Shown in pieces: positions 8,298 to 15,813 of a stretch of DNA of 19,800 nt (its first letter is position 1; each line of letters opens with the position of its first letter). The stretch covers positions 1 through 19,800 of the forward strand of contig CALDMI010000022.1 in the NCBI GenBank assembly GCA_937914815.1, given 5' to 3'. The notes under the pieces were generated by a model, which worked only from the letters and a program-made list of their open reading frames with translations, was not told the DNA's origin and ran no database searches. The translations under genes and the position numbers were made by a program. Source of the DNA: an uncultured Clostridia bacterium. GTDB taxonomy: Bacteria > Bacillota > Clostridia > Oscillospirales > CAG-272.

Positions 8298-8302
8298 GGA
8301 GG
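8298..8302 (+). promoter_or_regulatory. Ribosome binding site fixing the rsfS start
   Basis: GGAGG lies 7 bases before the ATG at 8310. It decides the start of rsfS against a longer in-frame reading beginning at 8241 inside the LCP gene, which has no such site and no family similarity in its extra 23 residues. Confidence 0.85.
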
Positions 8303-8309
8303 TATAAAT

Positions 8310-8717
8310 ATGGAAAACGGAAAACACATGTCGTCGCTCGACCTCGCGCGCGAGGCAGTGAAGATTTTAATTGAGAACAAGGCGCAGGATGTCGCCCTCT
8401 TCGATGTGACGGGCGCGTCCTCGGTCACCGACTATTACATCAATGTGACCGCCCGCTCGGCTACACATGTTCTGGCGCTCTCCGACGAGCTGACGGAGAA
8501 AATATCCGAGAATTTTGGGATAAACGAGAGCAGAACAGAGGGCAGAGACGGCAGGTCATGGATTCTCGTAGACTATATAGATGTCGTCGTCAATATCTTT
8601 GACCGCCAGTCGCGCGAGTTCTATAATTTTGACCGCCTCCTGCCGGACGGGCATGCGGTGGATATATCCGACCTCTATGACGAGGTGGATAAAAAGCTCG
8701 GTATAGCGGGCGAGTAA
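8310..8717 (+). CDS. rsfS: Ribosomal silencing factor RsfS
   Basis: RsfS binds ribosomal protein L14 on the 50S subunit and prevents joining with 30S under starvation, lowering translation. The 135-residue product matches the small family length. Visible blocks are SVTDYYINVTARSATHV, EGRDGRSWILVDYIDVVVNIF and REFYNFDRLLPD. The family usually has a histidine in the VVHVF strand; here it is asparagine (VVVNIF). The ATG at 8310 has a strong GGAGG and lies 34 bases after the LCP stop. The in-frame ATG at 8328 is a less likely alternative. The gene is part of the conserved nadD-yqeK-(LCP)-rsfS-leuS order. The identification is firm; silencing activity in this lineage is inferred from the family. 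Confidence 0.94.
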   Translation: MENGKHMSSLDLAREAVKILIENKAQDVALFDVTGASSVTDYYINVTARSATHVLALSDELTEKISENFGINESRTEGRDGRSWILVDYIDVVVNIFDRQSREFYNFDRLLPDGHAVDISDLYDEVDKKLGIAGE

Positions 8718-8775
8718 CCTACATACCGACCGATAAGATTGTAAGCAATTCAAGTTCAAAAAGGAACATAAAAAT

Positions 8776-11178
8776 ATGAATTACGACTACAAAAGCATTG
8801 AGTCAAAATGGCAGGCAAGGTGGGATGAGGCACATGCCTTTGAGGCAAAGCAGGATTTCACCCTCCCGAAGTATTACGCGCTCGTCGAGTTCCCGTACCC
8901 GTCGGGACAGGGGCTCCATGTCGGACATCCGAGACCGTATACGGCGCTCGATATAGTTTCGAGAAAAAAGCGTATGCAGGGCTACAATGTCCTCTTTCCC
9001 ATGGGTTGGGATGCGTTCGGACTCCCGACGGAGAACTACGCCATAAAGAATAAAATCCACCCGAAGATAGTGACAGAGCGCAATGTCGCCCGCTTCAAGT
9101 CACAGCTTCATTCGCTCGGTCTCTCCTTTGACTGGTCGCGCGAGATAAATACCACATCCCCGGATTACTATAAGTGGACGCAGTGGATATTCTTAAAGCT
9201 CTATGAGCACGGTCTCGCCTACAAAAAGGAGATGGCTGTCAACTTCTGCACCTCGTGTAAGGTCGTCCTTGCGAATGAGGAGGTCGTGAACGGCGTCTGC
9301 GAGCGGTGCGGCGCGCCGGTAATCCGCAAGGTGAAGAGCCAGTGGATGCTGAAAATAACCGAGTACGCCGACAGGCTTATATCCGACCTCGACGGGCTTG
9401 ATTACATAGAAAAGGTCAAGACCCAGCAGAAGAACTGGATAGGAAAGTCCGAGGGCGCGGAGATAGACTTCGACACCACGGCGGGAGAGCGGCTCCGCGT
9501 CTATACAACGAGATGTGACACTCTCTTCGGCGCAACCTATATGGTAATAGCGCCCGAGCACGCCTTTATAGAGAACAATAAAAGCAAAATCGAAAACTAT
9601 GAAGAAATATCCGCATACCGCGACGCCGCGGCGAGAAAATCCGACTTTGAGCGCACAGAGCTCGTAAAGGAAAAGACCGGAGTCCGTATCTCGGGTATAA
9701 TGGCGATAAACCCCGCGACGGGTAAGGAAATACCGATTTTCGTCTCCGACTATGTCCTCGCAGCCTACGGCACAGGTGCGATAATGGCGGTCCCCGCCCA
9801 TGACGAGCGCGACTGGGCGTTTGCCAAGAAATTTAACCTCCCGATAGTCGAGGTTGTCGCCGGGGGAAATGTCAGTGAGGCGGCGTATACCGACACCGCG
9901 ACAGGCAAGCTTGTCAATTCCGGCTTCCTTGACGGCATGGAGGTTCAGGACGCAAAGCGCGCGATGATAGCCTACCTTGAAAAGCGCGGCGTCGGAGTGG
10001 CGAAAACGAACTTCAAGCTCCGCGACTGGGTGTTCTCCCGTCAGAGATATTGGGGTGAGCCCATTCCTATGGTAAACTGCCCGCATTGCGGTTGGGTTCC
10101 ACTTCCGGAGTCGGCGCTGCCGCTGACCCTCCCGGAGGTCGAGTCATACGAACCTACCGATTCGGGCGAGTCGCCGCTGTCGCTTATCACCGACTGGGTG
10201 AATTGCAAGTGCCCGAGGTGCGGCGCTGACGCAAAGCGCGAGACCGACACAATGCCCCAGTGGGCAGGCTCGTCATGGTACTTCCTCCGCTACTGCGACC
10301 CGCATAACGATAAAGAGCTCGCCTCGCCAGAGGCTCTCCGGTACTGGATGCCGGTAGACTGGTATAACGGCGGAATGGAGCACACGACTCTCCACCTGCT
10401 TTACTCCCGCTTCTGGGCAAAGTTCCTCTACGATATAGATATACTCCCGTATAAAGAGCCCTATCTCAAACGCACGAGCCACGGCATGATCCTCGGCGAG
10501 AACGGCGAGAAGATGTCAAAATCGCGCGGAAATGTGGTAAATCCCGACGATATAGTCCGCGACTACGGCGCAGACACCCTCCGTCTCTATGAGATGTTTA
10601 TCGGAGATTTCGAGCAGTCAGCCCCCTGGAATACGCAGTCTATAAAGGGCTGTAAGCGGTTCCTTGAGCGCTTCTTCGGGCTCCTCGATATGGTGACGGA
10701 CGAGCCCGCAACCCCGGAGATTGAGCGCCTTGTCCATAAGACCGTGAAGAAGGTCACCCTTGATATCGACTCCATGAAATTCAATACCGCAATAGCCGCG
10801 ATGATGACGCTCATAAACGAGATGTACGCCGCGGGACGGGTGAACAGAGGCGACCTCTCGGTGTTCACGCGTCTTATCTCTCCCTTCGCTCCGCATATCG
10901 CGGAGGAGGTCTGGGAGCGCATAGGCGGCGTGGGGCTTGTGTCCCTTGCTACATGGCCCGAATTTGACGAGGCAAAGACCGTCGACGACACCGTCAAAGT
11001 CCCCGTACAGATAAACGGCAAGGTAAAGAGCGTCATCGACCTGCCGAAAGACGTCGCTAAGGACGCGGCGCTCGCCGCCGCCCGCTCCGACCCGAAGGTC
11101 GCAGAGGCAATCGACGGCAAGACGGTGGTAAAGGAAATCGTCGTCCCCGGAAAGATAATCAATATCGTCGTTAAGTAA
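8776..11178 (+). CDS. leuS: Leucyl-tRNA synthetase
   Basis: This class I synthetase charges tRNA-Leu with leucine. The 800 residues are the usual bacterial length. The Rossmann core has the HIGH-type motif HVGH at 48-51 (context [11 protein letters not shown]) and KMSKS at 579-583. Zinc-type cysteine pairs occur at 158/161 with a later VCERC, and again at about 435 with CPRCG near 480. The CP1 editing domain contains [13 protein letters not shown] at about 244 (TTRPDT in many homologues) and the AVPAHDERD segment, with the likely editing aspartate D343. The C-terminus QINGKVKS...[10 protein letters not shown] is typical. It starts 58 bases after rsfS with AAAGGAA as ribosome binding site. That gap is too short for a T-box leader, so regulation by tRNA-Leu at this point is unlikely. 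Confidence 0.98.
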   Translation: MNYDYKSIESKWQARWDEAHAFEAKQDFTLPKYYALVEFPYPSGQGLHVGHPRPYTALDIVSRKKRMQGYNVLFPMGWDAFGLPTENYAIKNKIHPKIVTERNVARFKSQLHSLGLSFDWSREINTTSPDYYKWTQWIFLKLYEHGLAYKKEMAVNFCTSCKVVLANEEVVNGVCERCGAPVIRKVKSQWMLKITEYADRLISDLDGLDYIEKVKTQQKNWIGKSEGAEIDFDTTAGERLRVYTTRCDTLFGATYMVIAPEHAFIENNKSKIENYEEISAYRDAAARKSDFERTELVKEKTGVRISGIMAINPATGKEIPIFVSDYVLAAYGTGAIMAVPAHDERDWAFAKKFNLPIVEVVAGGNVSEAAYTDTATGKLVNSGFLDGMEVQDAKRAMIAYLEKRGVGVAKTNFKLRDWVFSRQRYWGEPIPMVNCPHCGWVPLPESALPLTLPEVESYEPTDSGESPLSLITDWVNCKCPRCGADAKRETDTMPQWAGSSWYFLRYCDPHNDKELASPEALRYWMPVDWYNGGMEHTTLHLLYSRFWAKFLYDIDILPYKEPYLKRTSHGMILGENGEKMSKSRGNVVNPDDIVRDYGADTLRLYEMFIGDFEQSAPWNTQSIKGCKRFLERFFGLLDMVTDEPATPEIERLVHKTVKKVTLDIDSMKFNTAIAAMMTLINEMYAAGRVNRGDLSVFTRLISPFAPHIAEEVWERIGGVGLVSLATWPEFDEAKTVDDTVKVPVQINGKVKSVIDLPKDVAKDAALAAARSDPKVAEAIDGKTVVKEIVVPGKIINIVVK

Positions 11179-11214
11179 TATCTAAAAAAGAATACTTATA
11201 TATGGAGAAAAGGT

Positions 11215-12504
11215 ATGATAGACATTAAATTCCTTCGTGAAAACCCGGATGTTGTAAAGCAGAACATCAGAAACAAGTTTCAGGAGCAGAAGCTACCGCT
11301 TGTCGACGAGGTCATAGCCCTCGATGAGGAGCTCCGACAGAACAAGCGCCGCGCGGACGAGCTCCGCGCAGACCGCAACCGTATATCAAAGAGCATAGGT
11401 GCCCTCATGGCGCAGAAGAAGCTCGAGGAGGCAGAGGCTGCAAAGGCAGAGGTCGCGCGCGAGGCGGCAGAGCTCGCCGCATGCGAAGCAAAGGAAGCGG
11501 AACTCAGCGAGCGCGTAACAAAGATAATGATGGTCATTCCGAATATAATCGACCCCACCGTTCCGATAGGAAAGGACGACTCCGAGAATGTGGAGCGTGA
11601 GCGGTTTGGTGAGCCCGTGGTTCCTGACTTTGAGATACCGTATCATACCGATATAATGGAGTCCTTCGACGGAATAGACCTTGACAGCGCGCGCCGCGTT
11701 GCCGGAAACGGCTTCTATTACCTCATGGGCGATATAGCCCGCCTGCACTCCGCCGTGATCTCCTACGCCCGCGACTTTATGATAAACCGCGGATTTACCT
11801 ACTGCGTGCCGCCCTTTATGATAAGGTCCGGCGTCGTAACCGGCGTTATGTCCTTCGCGGAGATGGACGCCATGATGTATAAGATCGAGGGCGAGGACCT
11901 CTATCTTATAGGAACCTCCGAGCACTCCATGATAGGTAAATTCATAGACCAGATAATCCCGGAGTCGAAGCTCCCGCAGACCCTCACCTCCTATTCGCCC
12001 TGTTTCAGAAAGGAAAAGGGCGCGCACGGACTTGAGGAGCGCGGCGTCTATCGTATCCACCAGTTTGAGAAGCAGGAGATGATAGTGGTATGTAAGCCCG
12101 AGGATTCAAAGATGTGGTTTGATAAACTCTGGCAGAATACCGTTGACCTCTTCCGCTCTATGGATATTCCGGTCCGCACGCTTGAGTGCTGTTCCGGAGA
12201 CCTCGCGGACCTTAAGGTGCGCTCGCTTGATGTTGAGGCATGGTCGCCGAGACAGAAAAAGTACTTTGAGGTCGGCTCCTGCTCCAATCTCGGAGATGCG
12301 CAGGCGCGCCGCCTGAAAATACGCATAAAGGGCGAGGACGGCAAGAACTACCTTGCACATACCCTGAACAATACCGTTGTCGCGCCTCCGCGTATGCTTA
12401 TCGCGTTCCTTGAAAACAATCTCTGTGCCGACGGCACGGTGAAAATCCCCGAGGTTCTCCGTCCCTATATGGGCGGCGCCGAGAAGCTCGTACCGAAGAG
12501 ATGA
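11215..12504 (+). CDS. serS: Seryl-tRNA synthetase, alternative bacterial type
   Basis: This class II synthetase charges tRNA-Ser (and tRNA-Sec where present). The 429 residues comprise an N-terminal coiled-coil arm (about 1-110, alanine/glutamate-rich) that grips the long variable arm of tRNA-Ser, and a catalytic domain. The catalytic domain has GTSEH at 233-237, motif 2 CFRKEKGAHG at 263-272 followed by RIHQFEKQE, VGSCSNLGDAQARRLKIR, and motif 3 ending PPRMLIAFLENN with R393. These blocks differ from the E. coli and B. subtilis forms (TAEVP, AGSxGRD). They fit a divergent group that shares features with archaeal-type SerRS. The ribosome binding site GGAGAAAAGG lies just before the ATG. The stop overlaps the next gene's start. 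The enzyme identity is sure; the subgroup is from memory of the family. Confidence 0.95.
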   Translation: MIDIKFLRENPDVVKQNIRNKFQEQKLPLVDEVIALDEELRQNKRRADELRADRNRISKSIGALMAQKKLEEAEAAKAEVAREAAELAACEAKEAELSERVTKIMMVIPNIIDPTVPIGKDDSENVERERFGEPVVPDFEIPYHTDIMESFDGIDLDSARRVAGNGFYYLMGDIARLHSAVISYARDFMINRGFTYCVPPFMIRSGVVTGVMSFAEMDAMMYKIEGEDLYLIGTSEHSMIGKFIDQIIPESKLPQTLTSYSPCFRKEKGAHGLEERGVYRIHQFEKQEMIVVCKPEDSKMWFDKLWQNTVDLFRSMDIPVRTLECCSGDLADLKVRSLDVEAWSPRQKKYFEVGSCSNLGDAQARRLKIRIKGEDGKNYLAHTLNNTVVAPPRMLIAFLENNLCADGTVKIPEVLRPYMGGAEKLVPKR

Positions 12505-13172
12505 CGGGGGACAGATACGCCCTTGTCATAGCGGGTCCGTCCGCGGTCGGGAAGACAACAGTCATGGATGCGATATTCGCGTCAGACAGCAGGTTTTCCT
12601 ACGTCCGCTCGACGCGGACCCGCCCCCCGAGGGTTGACAGTGCGGACGACGGATATATCCATATAGACGACAGCGAGTTTATGAAGATAGTCGCATCGGG
12701 CGGCATGCTCGAACATATGGAATATGCCGGTTATCGCTACGGTACACAACAGGCAGAGCTTGACCGCATATTTGAGAGCGGAAAATACCCCTTTCTGATA
12801 CTTGATAAAAACGGCATACTCTCCTTAAAATCAAAAAAACGGGATTTTACACCCGTGGTAGTCTATATCTATGACTTCCTTGATACCCTTGAAGCCCGCC
12901 TTGCGGAGCGCCTCATGACCGGCGAGCCCGACGAGCGGAAGAAAAACGACTATATCTACCGGACAAACCGTAACGCCGAGGATTACGCGGCGCTCTCGGG
13001 TGATTTCGGCGGATGCATTGACTTCTTCGTCCGGAATGTTACCGTGGACGGCACCGTCCGTGAGATCATCTCCGCCTTTGACGGAGTAAGAGAGGGAAAC
13101 CCGCCGCCGGACGGCAGGGAGGCTCTTCCGCGCCTTGCGGAGGAGGGAAGAAAAAAACTCGCGGACGGCTGA
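12501..13172 (+). CDS. Guanylate-kinase-like protein
   Basis: The 223-residue protein resembles guanylate kinase, which phosphorylates GMP to GDP with ATP. Visible elements are the P-loop GPSAVGKTT at 12-20, the arginine segment RSTRTRPPR at 36-44 (SxTTRxPR in typical Gmk), the GMP-pocket stretch EHMEYAGYRYGT with E71, Y80 and T82, the aspartate in ILDKNG at 102, and a lid-like RLAERLMTGEPDERKK near 133-148. The sequence departs from housekeeping Gmk after residue 45 and in the lid, and has an extra 25-residue hydrophilic tail. The ATG overlaps the serS stop (ATGA), implying translational coupling. It may be the only gmk, or a paralogue with a changed substrate; the window cannot decide. No gene symbol is given for that reason. 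Confidence 0.8.
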   Translation: MTGDRYALVIAGPSAVGKTTVMDAIFASDSRFSYVRSTRTRPPRVDSADDGYIHIDDSEFMKIVASGGMLEHMEYAGYRYGTQQAELDRIFESGKYPFLILDKNGILSLKSKKRDFTPVVVYIYDFLDTLEARLAERLMTGEPDERKKNDYIYRTNRNAEDYAALSGDFGGCIDFFVRNVTVDGTVREIISAFDGVREGNPPPDGREALPRLAEEGRKKLADG

Positions 13173-13214
13173 CGGCTCCGCACGATAAGCAAAGAATAGG
13201 AAAAATAACTCTAT

Positions 13215-14978
13215 ATGTTCACTGTTTTTGATGCGTTGAGCCTTTTGTGCGGTCTCGCGCTCTTCCTCTACGGTATGCAGGTGATGAGCGACGGACTGAA
13301 GAAAAGCGCAGGTACGAAGCTCAAATCATTCCTCGACAAAATGACATCGAGCCCCGTGCGTGGCTTCTTTCTCGGTCTCGCCGTCACCGCGGTTGTCCAG
13401 TCCTCGTCCGCCACCACCGTTATGGTGGTCGGATTTGTGAACTCCGGGACGATGACTCTTGCCCAGTCTGTCGGCGTGATAATAGGCGCGAATGTCGGCG
13501 CCACCGTCACATATTGGCTGACGGCGCTGTCCTCCCTCGGCGAGGGGGCGGAAATATCCTCGGCTGTCCAGTGGCTGAAACCCGGGTCGTGGGTGCCGAT
13601 CCTGGCGATTGTCGGCGTCGGTATCCTGATGTTCATAAAGCGCGGTAAAAAGCGCGATATCGCCGCAATACTTATAGGCTTCGCCGTCCTTATGTGCGGC
13701 ATGGATATGATGAGCGGCGCGGTCGGCGGTCTCGCCGAGAACGAGAGCTTTGCCGAGATGATGACCCTTTTCAGAAATCCTCTGTTCGGCATCCTCGCCG
13801 GCACTCTCATAACCGCGGTGGTGCAGTCGTCTGCTGCCTCCGTCGGTATATTGCAGTCGCTCTGTACAACCGGCGTCATAACCTATAATCTCGCTGTCCC
13901 GATTATACTCGGTCAGAATATAGGAACCTGTATAACGGCTATTCTATCCTCGATAGGAGCGAATAAAAACGGTAAGCGCGCCGCGCTTATCCACTTGTAT
14001 TTCAATATTATCTGTTCATCAATATGTCTTGCCCTGTATTGCCTTGTGACCGCGATTGTTGATATCCCGTTCCTTGACGGGGCGATAAGCTCGTGGGGCG
14101 TCGCCGCCGTGCACACCGCGTTCAAGATAGTCCAGATAGGAATAGGCGCCCTGATATCAAAGCTTCTTGTGAAGCTCGCGACGCTGAGCGTCCCGGATAA
14201 GGATAAGGGCACAACCGAGAATGTCAATCTTCTTGACGAGCGCCTTTTCAATACTCCGACCCTCGCGGTACAGCGCGCGACAGATGTAACCGTCGATATG
14301 GCAAAGACCGCATATGCCGCAATGACAAAGGCAATGTCGGTGTTCAATTCCTATGATACAAAGTCGGCGGACGAGGTCCGCGACCTTGAGGAGCGCGCCG
14401 ATATCTACGAGGATAACCTCGGAACCTATCTTGTAAAGCTCTCGAGCTGTAGCGTCGATGAGGCAGACCACCGCCAGATAACAAAGCTCCTGCATATAAT
14501 AGGGGACCTCGAGCGTATATCAGACCATTCGGTCAATATCGTAGAGTCCGCGGAGGAAATGCGCGAGAAGAAGATAACCTTCTCGGGAGATGCAGACCGC
14601 GAGATGACGGTTATTCAGGCGGCTGTCGCCGAGATACTCGATATGGCTATCCGCTCATTCACCGATAACGATGTGAGACTTGCCGGATATGTAGAGCCGC
14701 TTGAGGAGGTTGTCGACGAGCTGCGCGACAGGATAAAGTTAAATCATGTCCTCCGCCTCCAGAAATCCGAATGTACGATAGAGCACGGATTTGTTCTCTC
14801 GGATATGCTGACAAACTATGAGAGAGTGGCAGACCATTGCTCGAATATCGCCGGGTGCGTTATAGAAATATCGGAGTTCTCGTCGCTTAATATGCACGAG
14901 TACCTCGATTCGGTAAAGCGCGGCGGAGACCACTTCAAGGAGAGATTTGAAGAGTACCGCAAAAAGTACAGCCTTTGA
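13215..14978 (+). CDS. Na/Pi cotransporter family protein with PhoU-like C-terminus
   Basis: Members of this family (NptA/YjbB type) couple sodium to inorganic phosphate transport across the cytoplasmic membrane. The 587-residue protein has an N-terminal half of about eight hydrophobic helices containing the two inverted-repeat signatures of the family: VQSSSATTVM at 61-70 with IIGANVGATVT following, and VVQSSAASVG near 204 with ILGQNIGTCIT following. From about 355 to the end it is soluble and helical, with LLHIIGDLERISDHSVNI and YERVADHCSNI, the PhoU-like repeats thought to bind metal or sense phosphate. It starts 42 bases after the kinase-like gene with a weak AATAGG site. It is the last gene before a strong terminator. 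The direction of transport is not shown by the sequence. Confidence 0.93.
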   Translation: MFTVFDALSLLCGLALFLYGMQVMSDGLKKSAGTKLKSFLDKMTSSPVRGFFLGLAVTAVVQSSSATTVMVVGFVNSGTMTLAQSVGVIIGANVGATVTYWLTALSSLGEGAEISSAVQWLKPGSWVPILAIVGVGILMFIKRGKKRDIAAILIGFAVLMCGMDMMSGAVGGLAENESFAEMMTLFRNPLFGILAGTLITAVVQSSAASVGILQSLCTTGVITYNLAVPIILGQNIGTCITAILSSIGANKNGKRAALIHLYFNIICSSICLALYCLVTAIVDIPFLDGAISSWGVAAVHTAFKIVQIGIGALISKLLVKLATLSVPDKDKGTTENVNLLDERLFNTPTLAVQRATDVTVDMAKTAYAAMTKAMSVFNSYDTKSADEVRDLEERADIYEDNLGTYLVKLSSCSVDEADHRQITKLLHIIGDLERISDHSVNIVESAEEMREKKITFSGDADREMTVIQAAVAEILDMAIRSFTDNDVRLAGYVEPLEEVVDELRDRIKLNHVLRLQKSECTIEHGFVLSDMLTNYERVADHCSNIAGCVIEISEFSSLNMHEYLDSVKRGGDHFKERFEEYRKKYSL

Positions 14979-14989
14979 TTTTTGTGACC

Positions 14990-15055
14990 GCGGGTACACA
15001 TGAGACACATCCGGTGTAACCGCACCGTCTGCACTCCGAAAAAGAACACTTCGGA
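14990..15055 (+). other. Two hairpins in the 3' region after the Na/Pi gene
   Basis: GCGGGTACAC (14990-14999) can pair with GTGTAACCGC (15014-15023) with one mismatch. TCCGAA (15035-15040) can pair with TTCGGA (15050-15055). Neither is followed by a T-run, so they are more likely 3'-end stabilising or decay-blocking structures than terminators. No open reading frame with a ribosome binding site was seen in this 136-base gap. Confidence 0.35.
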
Positions 15056-15067
15056 AAAAGACAAAGT

Positions 15068-15097
15068 AAAAAGCCGACCGCAAAACGGTCGGCTTTT
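15068..15097. terminator. Bidirectional intrinsic terminator
   Basis: GCCGACCG (15073-15080), loop CAAAA, and CGGTCGGC (15086-15093) form a perfect 8-pair GC-rich stem. It is flanked by five A on the left (15068-15072) and four T on the right (15094-15097), so the A/T tracts extend the stem. A T-run follows the stem on either strand. It lies between convergent genes, 89 bases after the Na/Pi stop and 17 bases after the lipoprotein stop on the opposite strand, and probably ends both transcripts. Confidence 0.92.
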
Positions 15098-15114
15098 CGT
15101 ATAGGTTAAGTAGC

Positions 15115-15567
15115 TTATGCCTTCTTAACTATGTTGGTAACCTCGTTCATGTTGAGCGGGTTGAGAGAGAAGACGAAGCAGTTGCCATTTACATAACCTG
15201 CCTCAACAAGCGCGTCATAAACAGCATTTACATCTTCGTTGCTGGTGACATCCTTGACGAAGCCCTTTATGGTCTCGCTCTCGTCGAAAGCCTTCTTCAG
15301 GTCATCGGTAGCGTTGAACTCGTATACAAGAACGATATCGGAAGAAAGTCCGCTCTTCTTTGTGAAAGCGTGGAGAGTAACGGCGAGATTGTCCTTCTCA
15401 GCCTCTTCCTTGTACTTCTTGGTAGCGTCCTCAAGCGTCGTGCTCTCGGTATAGCCTTCCTTTTCAAAAGCCTTCTTTACATTGCTGTAAGTCGAGCAGG
15501 AAACGAGCGTAAATGCGAGAGTAGCGAGCACAAGCACGAGTGCGAGTACCTTTGTAAGCTTTTTCAT
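15115..15567 (-). CDS. Small lipoprotein of unknown function
   Basis: This is a 150-residue secreted lipoprotein. The N-terminus has two lysines plus one more at 6, a hydrophobic stretch to about 20, and the lipobox LVSC with the modifiable cysteine at 24, so it should be anchored to the outer face of the membrane. The mature part is about 127 residues, lysine- and glutamate-rich, with alternating helices and strands. Its pattern FEKEGYTESTTLEDATKKY and later DVNAVYDALVEAGYVNGN hints at a small alpha/beta fold. No known family was recognised. A strong AAGGAG site (15575-15580) lies 7 bases before the ATG. It has its own promoter and terminator, and stands divergent to a TetR gene that may control it. 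Signal peptide and lipobox are clear; function is unknown. Confidence 0.88.
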   Translation of the reverse strand: MKKLTKVLALVLVLATLAFTLVSCSTYSNVKKAFEKEGYTESTTLEDATKKYKEEAEKDNLAVTLHAFTKKSGLSSDIVLVYEFNATDDLKKAFDESETIKGFVKDVTSNEDVNAVYDALVEAGYVNGNCFVFSLNPLNMNEVTNIVKKA

Positions 15568-15632
15568 GATAGTTCTCCTTTATAGATTTTTTTGTACACG
15601 GGTATGGGTTATCCGTTCCTCTGTACGAGAAC

Positions 15633-15641
15633 ATTATACCA
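15633..15641 (-). promoter_or_regulatory. Extended -10 promoter of the lipoprotein gene
   Basis: On the - strand the sequence reads TGGTATAAT: a perfect -10 hexamer with the TGn extension. Transcription should start near 15626, about 60 bases before the ATG at 15567. No good -35 hexamer is seen at the right distance, which is tolerable for an extended -10. An inverted repeat overlaps this element. Confidence 0.7.
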
Positions 15642-15662
15642 CATTTTAATCCTGTTGTGGTA
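15637..15662. promoter_or_regulatory. Candidate operator over the lipoprotein promoter
   Basis: TACCACA (15637-15643) and TGTGGTA (15656-15662) are a perfect 7-base inverted repeat separated by 12 bases. The left arm covers part of the -10 and its TGn extension on the - strand, and the right arm lies in the -35 zone, where a bound repressor would block RNA polymerase. The TetR-family gene next door is the obvious candidate binder, but this is inference. Confidence 0.45.
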
Positions 15663-15677
15663 ATACAATTAATGTAT
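15663..15677. promoter_or_regulatory. Second inverted repeat in the divergent region
   Basis: ATACA (15663-15667), five bases, then TGTAT (15673-15677) make a 15-base dyad directly abutting the previous repeat. TetR-type operators are often dyads of about this size. A further 9-base inverted pair, ATAAGTATA (15679-15687) and TATACTTAT (15746-15754), brackets the rest of the region; its right copy touches the -35 of the regulator promoter. Confidence 0.3.
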
Positions 15678-15753
15678 GATAAGTATAATATTTTGCAAAT
15701 CTTAATCTAAAGATGATCTTATTTTGAAAATTAATAATACATCGGTATACTTA

Positions 15754-15782
15754 TTGACTTTTTTACTGTTATGTGTTAAGAT
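15754..15782 (+). promoter_or_regulatory. Promoter of the TetR-family gene
   Basis: TTGACT (15754-15759), a 17-base spacer, and TAAGAT (15777-15782) preceded by TGT make a strong sigma-A-type promoter with an extended -10. Transcription should start near 15789, about 25 bases before the ATG at 15814, leaving a short leader that carries the ribosome binding site. Confidence 0.75.
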
Positions 15783-15813
15783 AAAATAAAAACAATAAAA
15801 ACGGAGATATGAT

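Noticed and set aside
8241..8309. Longer N-terminus for rsfS
   Set aside because: The extra residues overlap the LCP gene in another frame, and a strong GGAGG supports the ATG at 8310.
8718..8775. T-box or other tRNA-sensing leader before leuS (and before serS at 11179-11214)
   Set aside because: Gaps of 58 and 36 bases are too short for a T-box, and no T-box sequence was seen.
15684..15689. TATAAT on the + strand in the lipoprotein-tetR gap
   Set aside because: No -35 at the right distance and no TGn extension; the TTGACT/TAAGAT promoter nearer tetR is far better.
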